Part shown: one piece after another, positions 6,683-13,761 of the stretch
Layout of the letters: each line of letters opens with the position of its first letter
How positions within the stretch are numbered: position 1 is the first letter of the stretch
Assembly (NCBI GenBank): GCA_023701075.1
Contig: JAMPXQ010000003.1
Span: 1-22,535 of the forward strand
Reading direction: 5' to 3'
Origin: Candidatus Woesearchaeota archaeon
GTDB lineage: Archaea; Nanobdellota; Nanobdellia; Woesearchaeales; GW2011-AR15
Length of the DNA: 22,535 bases
Made by a program: the position numbers and the translations under genes
Notes under the pieces: generated by a model
Databases searched by the model: none
Seen by the model: the letters and a program-made list of their open reading frames with translations, nothing else
What the model was told of the DNA's origin: nothing

Positions 6683-8854
6683 CTACCCGTTAATATAATC
6701 GCTATCAACTATCTCCCTGATTTTCGCAGCCTTCTTCTCCCCGATAAGATCGACTTCCTTTAGTCTCTCTTCATTTGCATTAAGGACTTTCTTCACGCTT
6801 CCAAACTTCTCAAGGAGAGGCTTACATAAAGCTGGCCCGACACCAGGGAGTGCAGATATTATATATTCTTGCTGCTCTTTTAGTGTGATAGGTTTTGCAG
6901 TATGCATCGTGAACTCCTTGTTTTCAGTGACTTCCCTTTTGGCGATCATCGCAAGCATGAGCGCGCTCTCATCAGCATCCTTTGTGTATATTATTGGTAT
7001 GCAGTAATCGATGGCGATTGTAGCGAGCATCCCTCTTATGGCATTAGGGTGCAGGTTCCTCTGCGAGAATATGTCTTCTTTCCCTTCAAGTATTATTATC
7101 TGCCTGCTGTATTTCTTCATGTTCCTAAGTTGTGTGAATAGCCTTTTGTCAAGGAGCGAATCTACGAAATCAGGCACAGTCTTGTATTCAATGCACAGGT
7201 CGTCGCTTAAGAGATAATCCCCTACTTCCAGGGATACGAGTTTTATGTCTATCCCTAGATCAAGCAGTTTTTTTATGACACCTGATGACTTCTCCCTATG
7301 GTCAGCATAGATTGTTATGCCATTTTCAGGCAGTATGAATTCGCTGATCTTTCTGTCAGCAGTTCTGGTATAGAACCTCATCTTCAGGTTATTCATTATC
7401 TTCTGCATCCTGTTCTCTTTATGAAACGCGCTCCATCTGTATCCTTCATCTCTAGTCCCTTTGGTCACAAGGACTATGACTTCGCCCTTGCTCTGTCTGC
7501 CTGTCCTTCCTCTTCTCTGGATTGTCCTGATTGCAGAAGGCACAGGCTCATAGAATATGACTTTGTCTACAGCAGGTATGTCAAGCCCCTCTTCTCCGAC
7601 ACTAGACATGACAAGCACATTGAATTCATTGTTCTTGAATCTCTCAAGCATATTTATCTGGTCTTTCTGGCTCATCCCTATTCCTTTTTTCTTCTGCTGG
7701 CCTACAAAGATTGCCGATTTCACATTCTCAAGCTTATTGATTTCATTCACAAGATTGGTTATAGAATCCCTGAATTGTGAGAAGACGATTATCTTTGTAT
7801 CCTCTTTTGCATCCTTGAGCATGTTCTTGAGTTCCTGGATTTTAGGATGTTCTATATTTAGCTCTTTTAGGTTCCTTGCGATGATGAGCGCGCTCTTGAA
7901 ATTAGGGTCAGCGACAAGGTTTTTCACAGCCTTGGTCTTTCCAAGAGTCGCTTTAGCCATCAGTTCATTCATATAATCAAGAAGAGGGGTGATTCCCTGG
8001 CTTTCCAATAGTTCAAGTGCATGCTGCACTTTTATCGCCTCAGCAAGTACAGACATTGCCATCATAGATTCTATGTCATTGTCTTTTATCCTGGAGAGCA
8101 GTGAACCTTGGAGGGCTAATAGGTCGCTCTTGTTCTCTATCTTTGCATTCGTCTTGTTCTTGAGTATCATGACTTTGCTCTCATAGCAGTTTTTTAGGTA
8201 TTTTAGGACAGAATTGAAATGCTGCGGCAGTTCCACATACACCCATTTGACTTTCACTTCCTGGATATATGGCTTTACATCAGGGTCTTCATCCCCTCTT
8301 ATCTCGATATTGGTGATTTGGAGGTTTGAGACCACTTCCATTATTTTCTCAGCATCAGAGCCAGGGGAGGCAGTGAGTCCGAGGATCAGCGGTTTTTTTG
8401 ATTTCTTCATGTATTGCTTGGCAATCCATGTATAGCTGTATTCTCCTGTCGCTCTATGCGCCTCATCAAAGCCGATAAGTGATACATCATCAAGTTTTAT
8501 CCTATTGGAAATGATGTCATTCTCAAGCCCCTGTGGAGTTGAGAAAATTATCTTTGCATCCATCCAGAGCTTCTCTCTCTTTTCAGGCGTCACATTCCCG
8601 GTGAACATCGCAAGGTCTTTGTCATCTATTTCAAGATGTTTCTTGAATTCCTTAAGGTACTGGCTTATGAGAGGTTTGGTAGGTCCAAGGAACAGGATTT
8701 TAGAATGAGGGAAAAGCTTCAGCCTGTGCGCAGCAAGCATGAGGAAGATGAACGTCTTTCCTAGGCCAGTAGGAAGCACGACAAGCGTATTTTTCTCAGA
8801 GGCGCTTGCAAAGATTGTCTGCTGGTAGAGCCTTGGAGTGAAGTCCTTTATCAT
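6683..8854 (-). CDS. hef: Hef-type helicase/XPF-family nuclease
   Basis: Archaeal Hef processes stalled replication forks and branched DNA. The 723-residue product has the full layout. The SF2 helicase has Walker A PTGLGKT (28-34), the Walker B box DEAH (130-133), the motif TASPGS, and motif VI QRRGRTGR. An XPF-like nuclease follows (IYADHREKS onward, from about residue 520), and a helix-hairpin-helix pair (LPGVGPALCKPLLEKFG and the following DLIGEKKAAKI) closes the protein. The nuclease signature normally written GD...ERKxxxD reads GDYLL...EYKTVPD here: Asp546, Glu556, Lys558 and Asp562 are kept but Arg is replaced by Tyr557. The ATG at 8854 is supported by a TATA box 27 bases upstream. Confidence 0.93.
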   Translation of the reverse strand: MIKDFTPRLYQQTIFASASEKNTLVVLPTGLGKTFIFLMLAAHRLKLFPHSKILFLGPTKPLISQYLKEFKKHLEIDDKDLAMFTGNVTPEKREKLWMDAKIIFSTPQGLENDIISNRIKLDDVSLIGFDEAHRATGEYSYTWIAKQYMKKSKKPLILGLTASPGSDAEKIMEVVSNLQITNIEIRGDEDPDVKPYIQEVKVKWVYVELPQHFNSVLKYLKNCYESKVMILKNKTNAKIENKSDLLALQGSLLSRIKDNDIESMMAMSVLAEAIKVQHALELLESQGITPLLDYMNELMAKATLGKTKAVKNLVADPNFKSALIIARNLKELNIEHPKIQELKNMLKDAKEDTKIIVFSQFRDSITNLVNEINKLENVKSAIFVGQQKKKGIGMSQKDQINMLERFKNNEFNVLVMSSVGEEGLDIPAVDKVIFYEPVPSAIRTIQRRGRTGRQSKGEVIVLVTKGTRDEGYRWSAFHKENRMQKIMNNLKMRFYTRTADRKISEFILPENGITIYADHREKSSGVIKKLLDLGIDIKLVSLEVGDYLLSDDLCIEYKTVPDFVDSLLDKRLFTQLRNMKKYSRQIIILEGKEDIFSQRNLHPNAIRGMLATIAIDYCIPIIYTKDADESALMLAMIAKREVTENKEFTMHTAKPITLKEQQEYIISALPGVGPALCKPLLEKFGSVKKVLNANEERLKEVDLIGEKKAAKIREIVDSDYING

Positions 8855-8876
8855 GACGTTTTAGAGGGAATCTCGG

Positions 8877-8884
8877 TTTATATA
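8877..8884 (-). promoter_or_regulatory. TATA box for hef
   Basis: Reads TATATAAA on the minus strand, centred about 27 bases upstream of the hef ATG. It lies 32 bases from the oppositely directed TATA box of the EMC3-like gene. Confidence 0.75.
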
Positions 8885-8915
8885 TTTAGTCCTATAGAGA
8901 ATCTATTGGCATAAC

Positions 8916-8924
8916 TTTTATAAA
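8916..8924 (+). promoter_or_regulatory. TATA box for EMC3-like gene
   Basis: TTTTATAAA centred 27 bases upstream of the ATG at 8947, implying a leaderless transcript. This choice also favours 8947 over the overlapping ATG at 8943, which is in another frame. Confidence 0.75.
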
Positions 8925-8946
8925 CCACATCAGATTTTCAGGATGG

Positions 8947-9729
8947 ATGCTAGATTTCCTATTGGGTTGGGTGTTGAATTTCCATCCAGCTCTAGCGATA
9001 CTTCTGCTTTCTTTGATAATATCATTGGTCATAACTCTTGCAATAAAATATCTAACAGACCAGTCCTTGATGAAGGATCTGCGTTCAGAGCTCTTGGAGC
9101 TGCAGAAAGAGATGAAGGATCTCAAGAACAATCCCAAGAAGATGGCGAAGATAAATGACAGGTTCATGGAGACGAACATGAAATACATGAGCCACAGCAT
9201 GCGCCCTACATTATTTACATTCATCCCTATAATATTAGTGTTCGGTTGGATGAGTACACATATAGGTTATTACCCTCTGCTCCCGGATCAGGCATTTAAG
9301 GTTACAGCAAAGTTCAATGTCTTGGCAGAAGGAGGCATTGAGATACTTTTGCCAGAGGGTCTGGAACTTTCAGGTTCAGAGATGACCCAGCCGATTAACG
9401 CAGGAGAGGTAAGCTGGTTCCTCAAAGGGCCAAAAGGGTCATATAAGATTAAGATACCCTTCAACGGGAAGACCTATGAGAAAGATGTGCTTATAACAGA
9501 TGAACGGGTATATGCTTCAGTTGAGCAGCTGTATAAGAAAGGTTTCTTTGCAAAAGAAGAGCCAAGGTTAGAGTCTATAACCTTGAGCAACAGGCAGATA
9601 CTTCCATTTTCAGATGTCCCTCTTATGAAGGACATACCTTGGATAGGCACATGGGGCTGGTTTGGGACTTATTTCCTCTTCTCCATAATATTCAGCCTAG
9701 GTCTGAGGAAGATATTCAAGATATATTGA
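8947..9729 (+). CDS. EMC3/DUF106 (YidC/Get1-like) membrane protein with extra extracytoplasmic domain
   Basis: A member of the Oxa1/YidC-like insertase superfamily, archaeal DUF106 branch, expected to help insert membrane proteins. Layout: a transmembrane segment at about residues 8-35; a charged coiled coil at about 38-75 (LRSELLELQKEMKDLKNNPKKM); the conserved MKYMSHSMRP; a second membrane segment at about 80-98; and a last one at about 235-255 ending LGLRKIFKIY. Between the second and third segments lie about 130 residues, largely beta-type (LPEGLELSG, SWFLKGPKGSYKIKIPFNGKTYEKDVLI). This is longer than the short loop I expect in typical members. It sits beside L34e and L14e, the neighbourhood in which archaeal DUF106 genes are commonly found. 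Confidence 0.8.
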   Translation: MLDFLLGWVLNFHPALAILLLSLIISLVITLAIKYLTDQSLMKDLRSELLELQKEMKDLKNNPKKMAKINDRFMETNMKYMSHSMRPTLFTFIPIILVFGWMSTHIGYYPLLPDQAFKVTAKFNVLAEGGIEILLPEGLELSGSEMTQPINAGEVSWFLKGPKGSYKIKIPFNGKTYEKDVLITDERVYASVEQLYKKGFFAKEEPRLESITLSNRQILPFSDVPLMKDIPWIGTWGWFGTYFLFSIIFSLGLRKIFKIY

Positions 9730-9786
9730 TTGGTTCTGTCTCTTCCTTTGATTGGTTTATAGGTGTTTTGGCACTCATACACAAAC

Positions 9787-9795
9787 CTTTATAAA
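9787..9795 (+). promoter_or_regulatory. TATA box for L34e-L14e operon
   Basis: CTTTATAAA centred 27 bases upstream of the ATG at 9818. It settles the L34e start against the in-frame upstream codon at 9752. Confidence 0.8.
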
Positions 9796-9817
9796 TCACC
9801 TTTTTTTCCATTTCCCT

Positions 9818-10084
9818 ATGCCACAACCAAGATTTAGGTCAACAAGTTACCGTAAAACGCAGAAGAGACTGCCAGGTGGAGAGACAGTAGACAGATACAC
9901 AAGAAGGAAGCCACAGCTAGTGAAATGTGCAAAATGTGGTGTTTCGCTTAAGGGTATACCTAGGGTGATGCCTCTTAAGATGAAGAAGCTTGGGATATCA
10001 AAGAAGACAGTCTCAAGGCCGTTCGGCGGGAATCTCTGTTCTAAGTGCTCAAGGCAGGCAGTTAAGAGAGCGACAAGAGTATAG
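9818..10084 (+). CDS. rpl34e: large-subunit ribosomal protein L34e
   Basis: An 88-residue basic protein starting MPQPRFRSTSYRKTQKRLPGG, the conserved N-terminus of the family. A zinc ribbon follows with cysteine pairs CAKCG and CSKCS. The start at 9818 is fixed by the TATA box and by the conserved N-terminus; the longer reading from 9752 would add 22 residues that do not belong. It is followed after 49 bases by L14e and probably shares its transcript. Confidence 0.95.
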   Translation: MPQPRFRSTSYRKTQKRLPGGETVDRYTRRKPQLVKCAKCGVSLKGIPRVMPLKMKKLGISKKTVSRPFGGNLCSKCSRQAVKRATRV

Positions 10085-10122
10085 ATCTCCTGTGCGGCTT
10101 GGCGACAGCGCATGAAATGAAA

Positions 10123-10127
10123 GGTGA
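10123..10127 (+). promoter_or_regulatory. ribosome-binding site of L14e
   Basis: GGTGA ends six bases before the ATG at 10134. It is expected for an internal operon gene, in contrast to the leaderless first genes. Confidence 0.6.
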
Positions 10128-10133
10128 TTATGG

Positions 10134-10475
10134 ATGTTTGAGATAGGAAGATTATGTGTAAAGATAGCAGGTAGGGACGCTGGCTTAAGGTGCGTAGTAG
10201 TAGAGTCAGTCGATGAGACCTTTGTTCTAGTAGATGGTCAGACAAGGAGAAGGAAAGTCAATATTAAGCACTTGGAGCCATTAGACAAGGTTCTCTCGAT
10301 AGAGAGCGGAGCTTCGCATGAAGATGTTGCAAAGGCACTTTCAGATGAAGGCATTGCAGTAGAAGAGAAGAAGCATGCGCCAAAAGAGAAAAAAGAAGCT
10401 CCTTCAAAGAAACCGGCAGCAAAATCAGCTGAAAAAACAAAGAAACCTGCAAAGAAAGCAGCAAAATCCGAATGA
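10134..10475 (+). CDS. rpl14e: large-subunit ribosomal protein L14e with Lys/Ala-rich tail
   Basis: A 113-residue protein. Residues 1-55 match the KOW-type L14e core (FEIGRLCVKIAGRDAGLRCVVVE, then FVLVDGQTRRRKVNIKHLEPL). From about residue 80 a tail made almost entirely of Lys, Ala, Glu and Pro follows, probably disordered and RNA-contacting. In many archaea L34e and L14e are interleaved with cytidylate kinase and followed by truB; neither is present here, so the neighbourhood is reduced. A T-run beginning nine bases after the stop (10484-10490) probably ends the transcript. Confidence 0.93.
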   Translation: MFEIGRLCVKIAGRDAGLRCVVVESVDETFVLVDGQTRRRKVNIKHLEPLDKVLSIESGASHEDVAKALSDEGIAVEEKKHAPKEKKEAPSKKPAAKSAEKTKKPAKKAAKSE

Positions 10476-10483
10476 TTCTCTAG

Positions 10484-10490
10484 TTTTTTT
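10484..10490 (+). terminator. T-run terminator after L14e
   Basis: Seven consecutive Ts begin nine bases past the stop codon, followed by another pyrimidine-rich tract. Confidence 0.5.
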
Positions 10491-10548
10491 ATATCTTTTC
10501 TATTCTAATTTGTTTAGGTGCTTATTCAGAAGTCTTATCTATGTGCCA

Positions 10549-10649
10549 TTCTAATCTCTGATTTCATCCACGTTAGAACAGAACCTTAATTGACAATATA
10601 ACTAATATTCACTCTGCCAACATTATCTATGGGAGGATGTCAGGGCAGG
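10549..10649 (-). repeat. intergenic repeated element, copy B (candidate structured RNA)
   Basis: Same length (101 bases) as copy A at 1832-1932 and alignable with one small gap on each side. On the minus strand, CUGCC at the 5' end can pair with GGCAG, and inside it GACAU pairs with AUGUU. The 3' part closes with UUCUAA-UUAGAA, six Watson-Crick pairs where copy A has U-G at two of them. About 17 bases upstream of its 5' end is GGATTAT, also present about 22 bases upstream of copy A, and this could be a shared promoter. It lies 180 bases past the TrmB-like stop, in the same orientation as that gene. Confidence 0.7.
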
Positions 10650-10671
10650 AATAGGATTTATTTGTTATAAT

Positions 10672-10709
10672 CCCTCGCCTCGTTGGGCGATTGGGTTTTT
10701 GATTTTTTT
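10672..10709 (+). terminator. GC hairpin followed by T tracts
   Basis: CCC/GGG (10672-10674 with 10693-10695) and CGCC/GGCG (10676-10679 with 10686-10689) form a two-part stem. TTTTTGATTTTTTT follows. It resembles an intrinsic terminator for plus-strand transcription and may catch read-through from L14e. Confidence 0.45.
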
Positions 10710-10815
10710 AGGCTGGTCTATCTTCAATCATCCAAATCTAATAGTATGACTAAAACGTAGAACAATCTTTTCTCAGAACTAAGACGTAATCAATTCAAGA
10801 GAGAATAAAACTAAT

Positions 10816-10822
10816 AAAAAAA
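10816..10822 (-). terminator. T-run terminator after TrmB-like gene
   Basis: Seven Ts on the minus strand begin six bases beyond the stop codon. Confidence 0.5.
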
Positions 10823-10828
10823 GAGAAC

Positions 10829-11641
10829 TTAATTCTTTACACTGACAGTCTTCATTGCTTTCCATGCATATTCGAATAGTTCGCTCATGGCAGAAGCAAA
10901 GAAGGGTGTATTGACCCATATACCTATATCATAGGTTGGGTGCACATCAGCGTCGTCATTGATCATGAACATGAGTTCCTTGCCATCTACGACAATGAAC
11001 CTTGCTTTTACTGTGCAGTTCCTCACTTCAGCATGTTTCATGACTTCTTTGAGTGCTTTGTGGCTTGTGTCCTTTATTGGAGCAGCAATCCTGATTTTCA
11101 CACCTCTTGCATGCAGTTCATCAAACAGTGGGCCCATTGACTCCATCTTCCTGATTGCCCCTTGTTCAGTTGTCATGATTTCGACTGTCTTCTCAGCACT
11201 TCTCATGGTCATCTCAAGGTGGTTGTACAGGTTGTGCCTGCCCCTTAGGCTTCCGCTTAGTTCGCTTGGCTCAATCAGCTCTACACCATTAGTGTGAAGG
11301 GATGTGAGTTCTTTGAGGACGTCTGTGTTTTTCAGGTTGTTTAGCCTTTCCACTGCGTCATCAGCATCTTTTTTCATATTTTTCTTTACTCTTTCGACGA
11401 CTTCAGTAGGAGGCACAGCGATGTACTTGATTGGTTTTCCTAGTTTCATTACGACAAAACCTTTCTTCTCCAAGCTCTCCAAGACATCATAGCTTCTTGA
11501 TCTTGGGACGTTTGCTATGTCCGAAAGTTCTCCTGCTGTAGAGACTCCTCTGGAAAGAAGTGCAGTCCAAATCTTCACTTCATACAAATTTAGTGCAAAA
11601 TATCTTCTCAGTTTGCTGAGAAACTCATCTTTTACAATCAT
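10829..11641 (-). CDS. TrmB-family transcriptional regulator
   Basis: A 270-residue regulator. Residues about 8-70 form the TrmB winged helix (FALNLYEVKIWTALLSRGVSTAGELSDIA, then the recognition helix VPRSRSYDVLESLEKKGFV and the wing). A coiled segment runs to about 110. The C-terminal half resembles the PLD-like effector domain of TrmB relatives (ELHARGVKIRIAAPI, ARFIVVDGKELMFMI, DIGIWVNTPFF). The maltose-binding extension of classic TrmB is not evident, so the ligand is unknown. I choose the ATG at 11641, not the in-frame TTG at 11662, because GGTGA lies four bases before it. It diverges from the acyl-CoA synthetase operon and may regulate it and itself. Confidence 0.85.
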   Translation of the reverse strand: MIVKDEFLSKLRRYFALNLYEVKIWTALLSRGVSTAGELSDIANVPRSRSYDVLESLEKKGFVVMKLGKPIKYIAVPPTEVVERVKKNMKKDADDAVERLNNLKNTDVLKELTSLHTNGVELIEPSELSGSLRGRHNLYNHLEMTMRSAEKTVEIMTTEQGAIRKMESMGPLFDELHARGVKIRIAAPIKDTSHKALKEVMKHAEVRNCTVKARFIVVDGKELMFMINDDADVHPTYDIGIWVNTPFFASAMSELFEYAWKAMKTVSVKN

Positions 11642-11645
11642 ATGT

Positions 11646-11650
11646 TCACC
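11646..11650 (-). promoter_or_regulatory. ribosome-binding site of TrmB-like gene
   Basis: GGTGA on the minus strand, four bases before the ATG at 11641, decides the start codon. It shows that this message has a short leader. Confidence 0.65.
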
Positions 11651-11665
11651 CCACAACTTCAAATG

Positions 11666-11687
11666 ATTAATAGTAGCTAGTATTAAT
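11666..11687. promoter_or_regulatory. 22-base palindrome, candidate operator over the TrmB-like promoter
   Basis: The site reads ATTAATA-g-TAGCTA-g-TATTAAT: perfectly two-fold symmetric except for the two g positions. It begins 25 bases upstream of the regulator's ATG and contains TATTAAT, which could be its TATA box, so a bound dimer would block that promoter. It is 91 bases from the start codon of the divergent synthetase operon. Confidence 0.6.
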
Positions 11688-11744
11688 AGCTTGCGGTTTT
11701 TTTTACCCTGTTGTAGTGTTATCTGATTGTCCTAGTCCAAGGAA

Positions 11745-11754
11745 AAATATAAAT
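11745..11754 (+). promoter_or_regulatory. TATA box for acyl-CoA synthetase operon
   Basis: AAATATAAAT centred about 28 bases upstream of the ATG at 11778; leaderless message. Confidence 0.7.
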
Positions 11755-11777
11755 ACCTATGTCCTAATAAGAAAAGC

Positions 11778-12380
11778 ATGCTTTCCTATAAAGATGCTTC
11801 TGCATTATTGTCTGGATATGATATCCTGATGCCAAAGATCTATCAGAAGGATCCGAAGTTTCCGGTGGTTCTAAAAGTAGATTCGCAGGAAGTCATCCAT
11901 AAGACCGAATTAGGGTTAGTGGTAGTTGGTATACAGGACCAAGCACAGCTGGAAGAAAATATTGCAAGGATGCAGAAAGTATTGGAAAAGAACAAGATAA
12001 AAAAATATTCTTTATTGGTCCAGGAGCAGGTGAAAGGCCTAGAGCTGTTGATGGGCATGAAGAAAGATCCAAGTTTTGGCCAAGTAATATTATTTGGATT
12101 AGGCGGGATACATGTCGAGATATTTAATGATGTCTCTATGAGGATAGCACCATTGAAAAAGAAAGATTGCCTGGAAATGATAAATGAGATCAGAAGTTCA
12201 AGATTGTTTGATGGGTTTAGGAACAGCCCAAAGATAGATAAGGCCATGCTTGTCAGTCTTTTGATGAAGCTCTCAGAGCTTTCAATGAAAGAAAAGAACC
12301 TCAAAGAGATAGATTTCAACCCAGTCATTGTTAATGAAAAAAAGATATATGTGGCAGATGCGAGGATAATCTATGCTTGA
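11778..12380 (+). CDS. acdB: ADP-forming acetyl(acyl)-CoA synthetase, beta (ATP-grasp) subunit
   Basis: With the alpha subunit it converts acyl-CoA, ADP and phosphate to acid, CoA and ATP, the main substrate-level ATP-forming step in many fermenting archaea. The 200-residue subunit shows FPVVLKVDSQEVIHKTELG, with His41 at the position I believe corresponds to the family's second phosphorylated His. It also has the ATP-grasp signature GMKKDPSFGQVILFGLGG near 92-109, followed by VEIFNDVSMRIAPL, and EIDFNPVIV near the end. It is slightly shorter than usual, with a reduced N-terminal part before the FPVVLKV strand. Its stop overlaps the alpha start by eight bases. Confidence 0.88.
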   Translation: MLSYKDASALLSGYDILMPKIYQKDPKFPVVLKVDSQEVIHKTELGLVVVGIQDQAQLEENIARMQKVLEKNKIKKYSLLVQEQVKGLELLMGMKKDPSFGQVILFGLGGIHVEIFNDVSMRIAPLKKKDCLEMINEIRSSRLFDGFRNSPKIDKAMLVSLLMKLSELSMKEKNLKEIDFNPVIVNEKKIYVADARIIYA

Positions 12381-13761
12381 TATGTTCTTTAGTCCAAGGT
12401 CAGTAGCTGTCATAGGAGCTTCCAGGCAGAAGGATTCAGCAGGACAAGGAATTCTGAGGAGCCTTCTTAAGGGAGGTGTCTTCCAGAGTCCAACAAATGT
12501 CCCTTTCAAAGGCAGGATATCTGCAGTGAATCCAAACGCAGATTCAGTCTTAGGTGTCAAGTGCCATAAATCAGTATCAGATATACCAGGTCAGGTTGAT
12601 TTGGCAGTAATAGCGGTTCCGGCAAAGATAGTGCCCCTAGTTTTGAAAGATTGCATAAAGAAAAAGGTGAAAGGTGCAATCATAATCTCAGCAGGCTTCT
12701 CAGAATTAGGTGAGCAGGGCAAGTTGTTAGAAACAGAGATAAAGGCAATCGCAAAAGGAAAGATAAGGTTGATTGGCCCTAATTGCTTAGGCTTGATTAG
12801 GCCAGGGGTCATAAATGCATCTTTTGGTCCATGCATGCCGAAAAGAGGGAACATAGCATTCTTCTCCCAGTCAGGCGCATTGATAGATAGTGTCATCGAT
12901 TGGTCTTTAGAGAATAATTATGGTTTTAGTGCAGTAGTGAGCCTGGGTAACAAGGCAGACCTAAGGTTCATGGACTTGTTGGGATGGGCAGAAGCAGACA
13001 AGGACACAAGAGCAATAGCTCTTTATTTGGAAGGATTGAAGGATGGAAAGGCCTTTATGAAGGCAGCGTCCAAAGTCTCTATGAAAAAACCCATAATCGC
13101 ACTCAAGGCCGGCCGCTCAAAGACCGGGATGAAAGCAGTCTCAAGCCACACAGGAAGCCTTGCAGGCAGCTATGAGATATATAAGGCAGCATTCAGGCAG
13201 TCAGGGATGCATGTGGCAGATGATGTAGAGGATTTATTCGAGATGTCAGATGTCTTGGCAAATATGCCTTCCTGTGATAACGGCATAGCTATAATAACGA
13301 ATGGTGGCGGCGCAGGCGTGCTATGTGCAGACCATTGTGAAAGGTTAGGGGTCAGTTTGACTAAACTTTCAGATGAGACAATAGCAGATCTGGACAAGTC
13401 AGGTATGATGCATCCTGCGTATTCAAGGAGTAATCCTCTTGATCTTGTTGGAGACGCAAAGCATGAGAGATATGAGGTTGCGATAGATACGCTTCTTAGG
13501 CAAAAAGACATAAACGGGCTCATAGTCATACAGACTCTCCAGACAATGACACAGTCTATGCTAGATGCAGATGCAGTTATAAACGCTAGGAAGAAATATC
13601 CAAGTAAGCCGATAATCGCAAGTTATATGGGTGGCAAGTTCTCAAAGAAGGCAGTTGAGCATCTGCAGAATAATTCAGTTCCGCAGTTCAATGTCCCTTA
13701 TAGGGCAGCAAGGGCGATGCATACATTGATACAGCGGAAGAAATATCTGGCATCTTATTGA
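12373..13761 (+). CDS. acdA: ADP-forming acetyl(acyl)-CoA synthetase, alpha subunit
   Basis: A 462-residue subunit carrying the CoA-binding and ligase domains. The N-terminal CoA-binding Rossmann fold begins FFSPRSVAVIGASR. The domain with FFSQSGALIDSVIDW and SLGNKADLRFMDLLGW follows. The catalytic motif SSHTGSLAGS places the phosphohistidine at His259, close to its usual position, and NGGGAGVLCADHCE lies in the third domain. The start overlaps the beta gene by eight bases, ensuring equal synthesis. The specific acid (acetate, or branched or aryl acids) cannot be told from sequence. The 3' end overlaps the convergent hydrolase gene by seven bases. Confidence 0.92.
   Translation: MLDMFFSPRSVAVIGASRQKDSAGQGILRSLLKGGVFQSPTNVPFKGRISAVNPNADSVLGVKCHKSVSDIPGQVDLAVIAVPAKIVPLVLKDCIKKKVKGAIIISAGFSELGEQGKLLETEIKAIAKGKIRLIGPNCLGLIRPGVINASFGPCMPKRGNIAFFSQSGALIDSVIDWSLENNYGFSAVVSLGNKADLRFMDLLGWAEADKDTRAIALYLEGLKDGKAFMKAASKVSMKKPIIALKAGRSKTGMKAVSSHTGSLAGSYEIYKAAFRQSGMHVADDVEDLFEMSDVLANMPSCDNGIAIITNGGGAGVLCADHCERLGVSLTKLSDETIADLDKSGMMHPAYSRSNPLDLVGDAKHERYEVAIDTLLRQKDINGLIVIQTLQTMTQSMLDADAVINARKKYPSKPIIASYMGGKFSKKAVEHLQNNSVPQFNVPYRAARAMHTLIQRKKYLASY

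Larger units (their letters stand above)
10476..10828. other. 353-base intergenic region between convergent L14e and TrmB-like genes
   Basis: No credible coding frame. From left to right it holds the L14e T-run, copy B of the repeated element (10549-10649), a hairpin followed by T tracts on the plus strand (10672-10709), an imperfect direct repeat of ACTAARACGTA at about 10749 and 10779, and the minus-strand T-run ending the TrmB-like gene (10816-10822). Confidence 0.7.

Noticed and set aside
7298..7976. two overlapping open frames of 160 and 139 codons opposite hef
   Set aside because: Antisense to the conserved helicase C-domain of Hef; no family resemblance or signals.
10748..10791. imperfect direct repeat ACTAARACGTA
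   Set aside because: Two short copies about 30 bases apart with no further units; too weak to call an operator or array.
11642..11662. TTG start for the TrmB-like regulator seven codons upstream
   Set aside because: The upstream codon has no ribosome site, whereas GGTGA sits four bases before the ATG at 11641, and the extra residues are encoded by the ribosome-site region itself.
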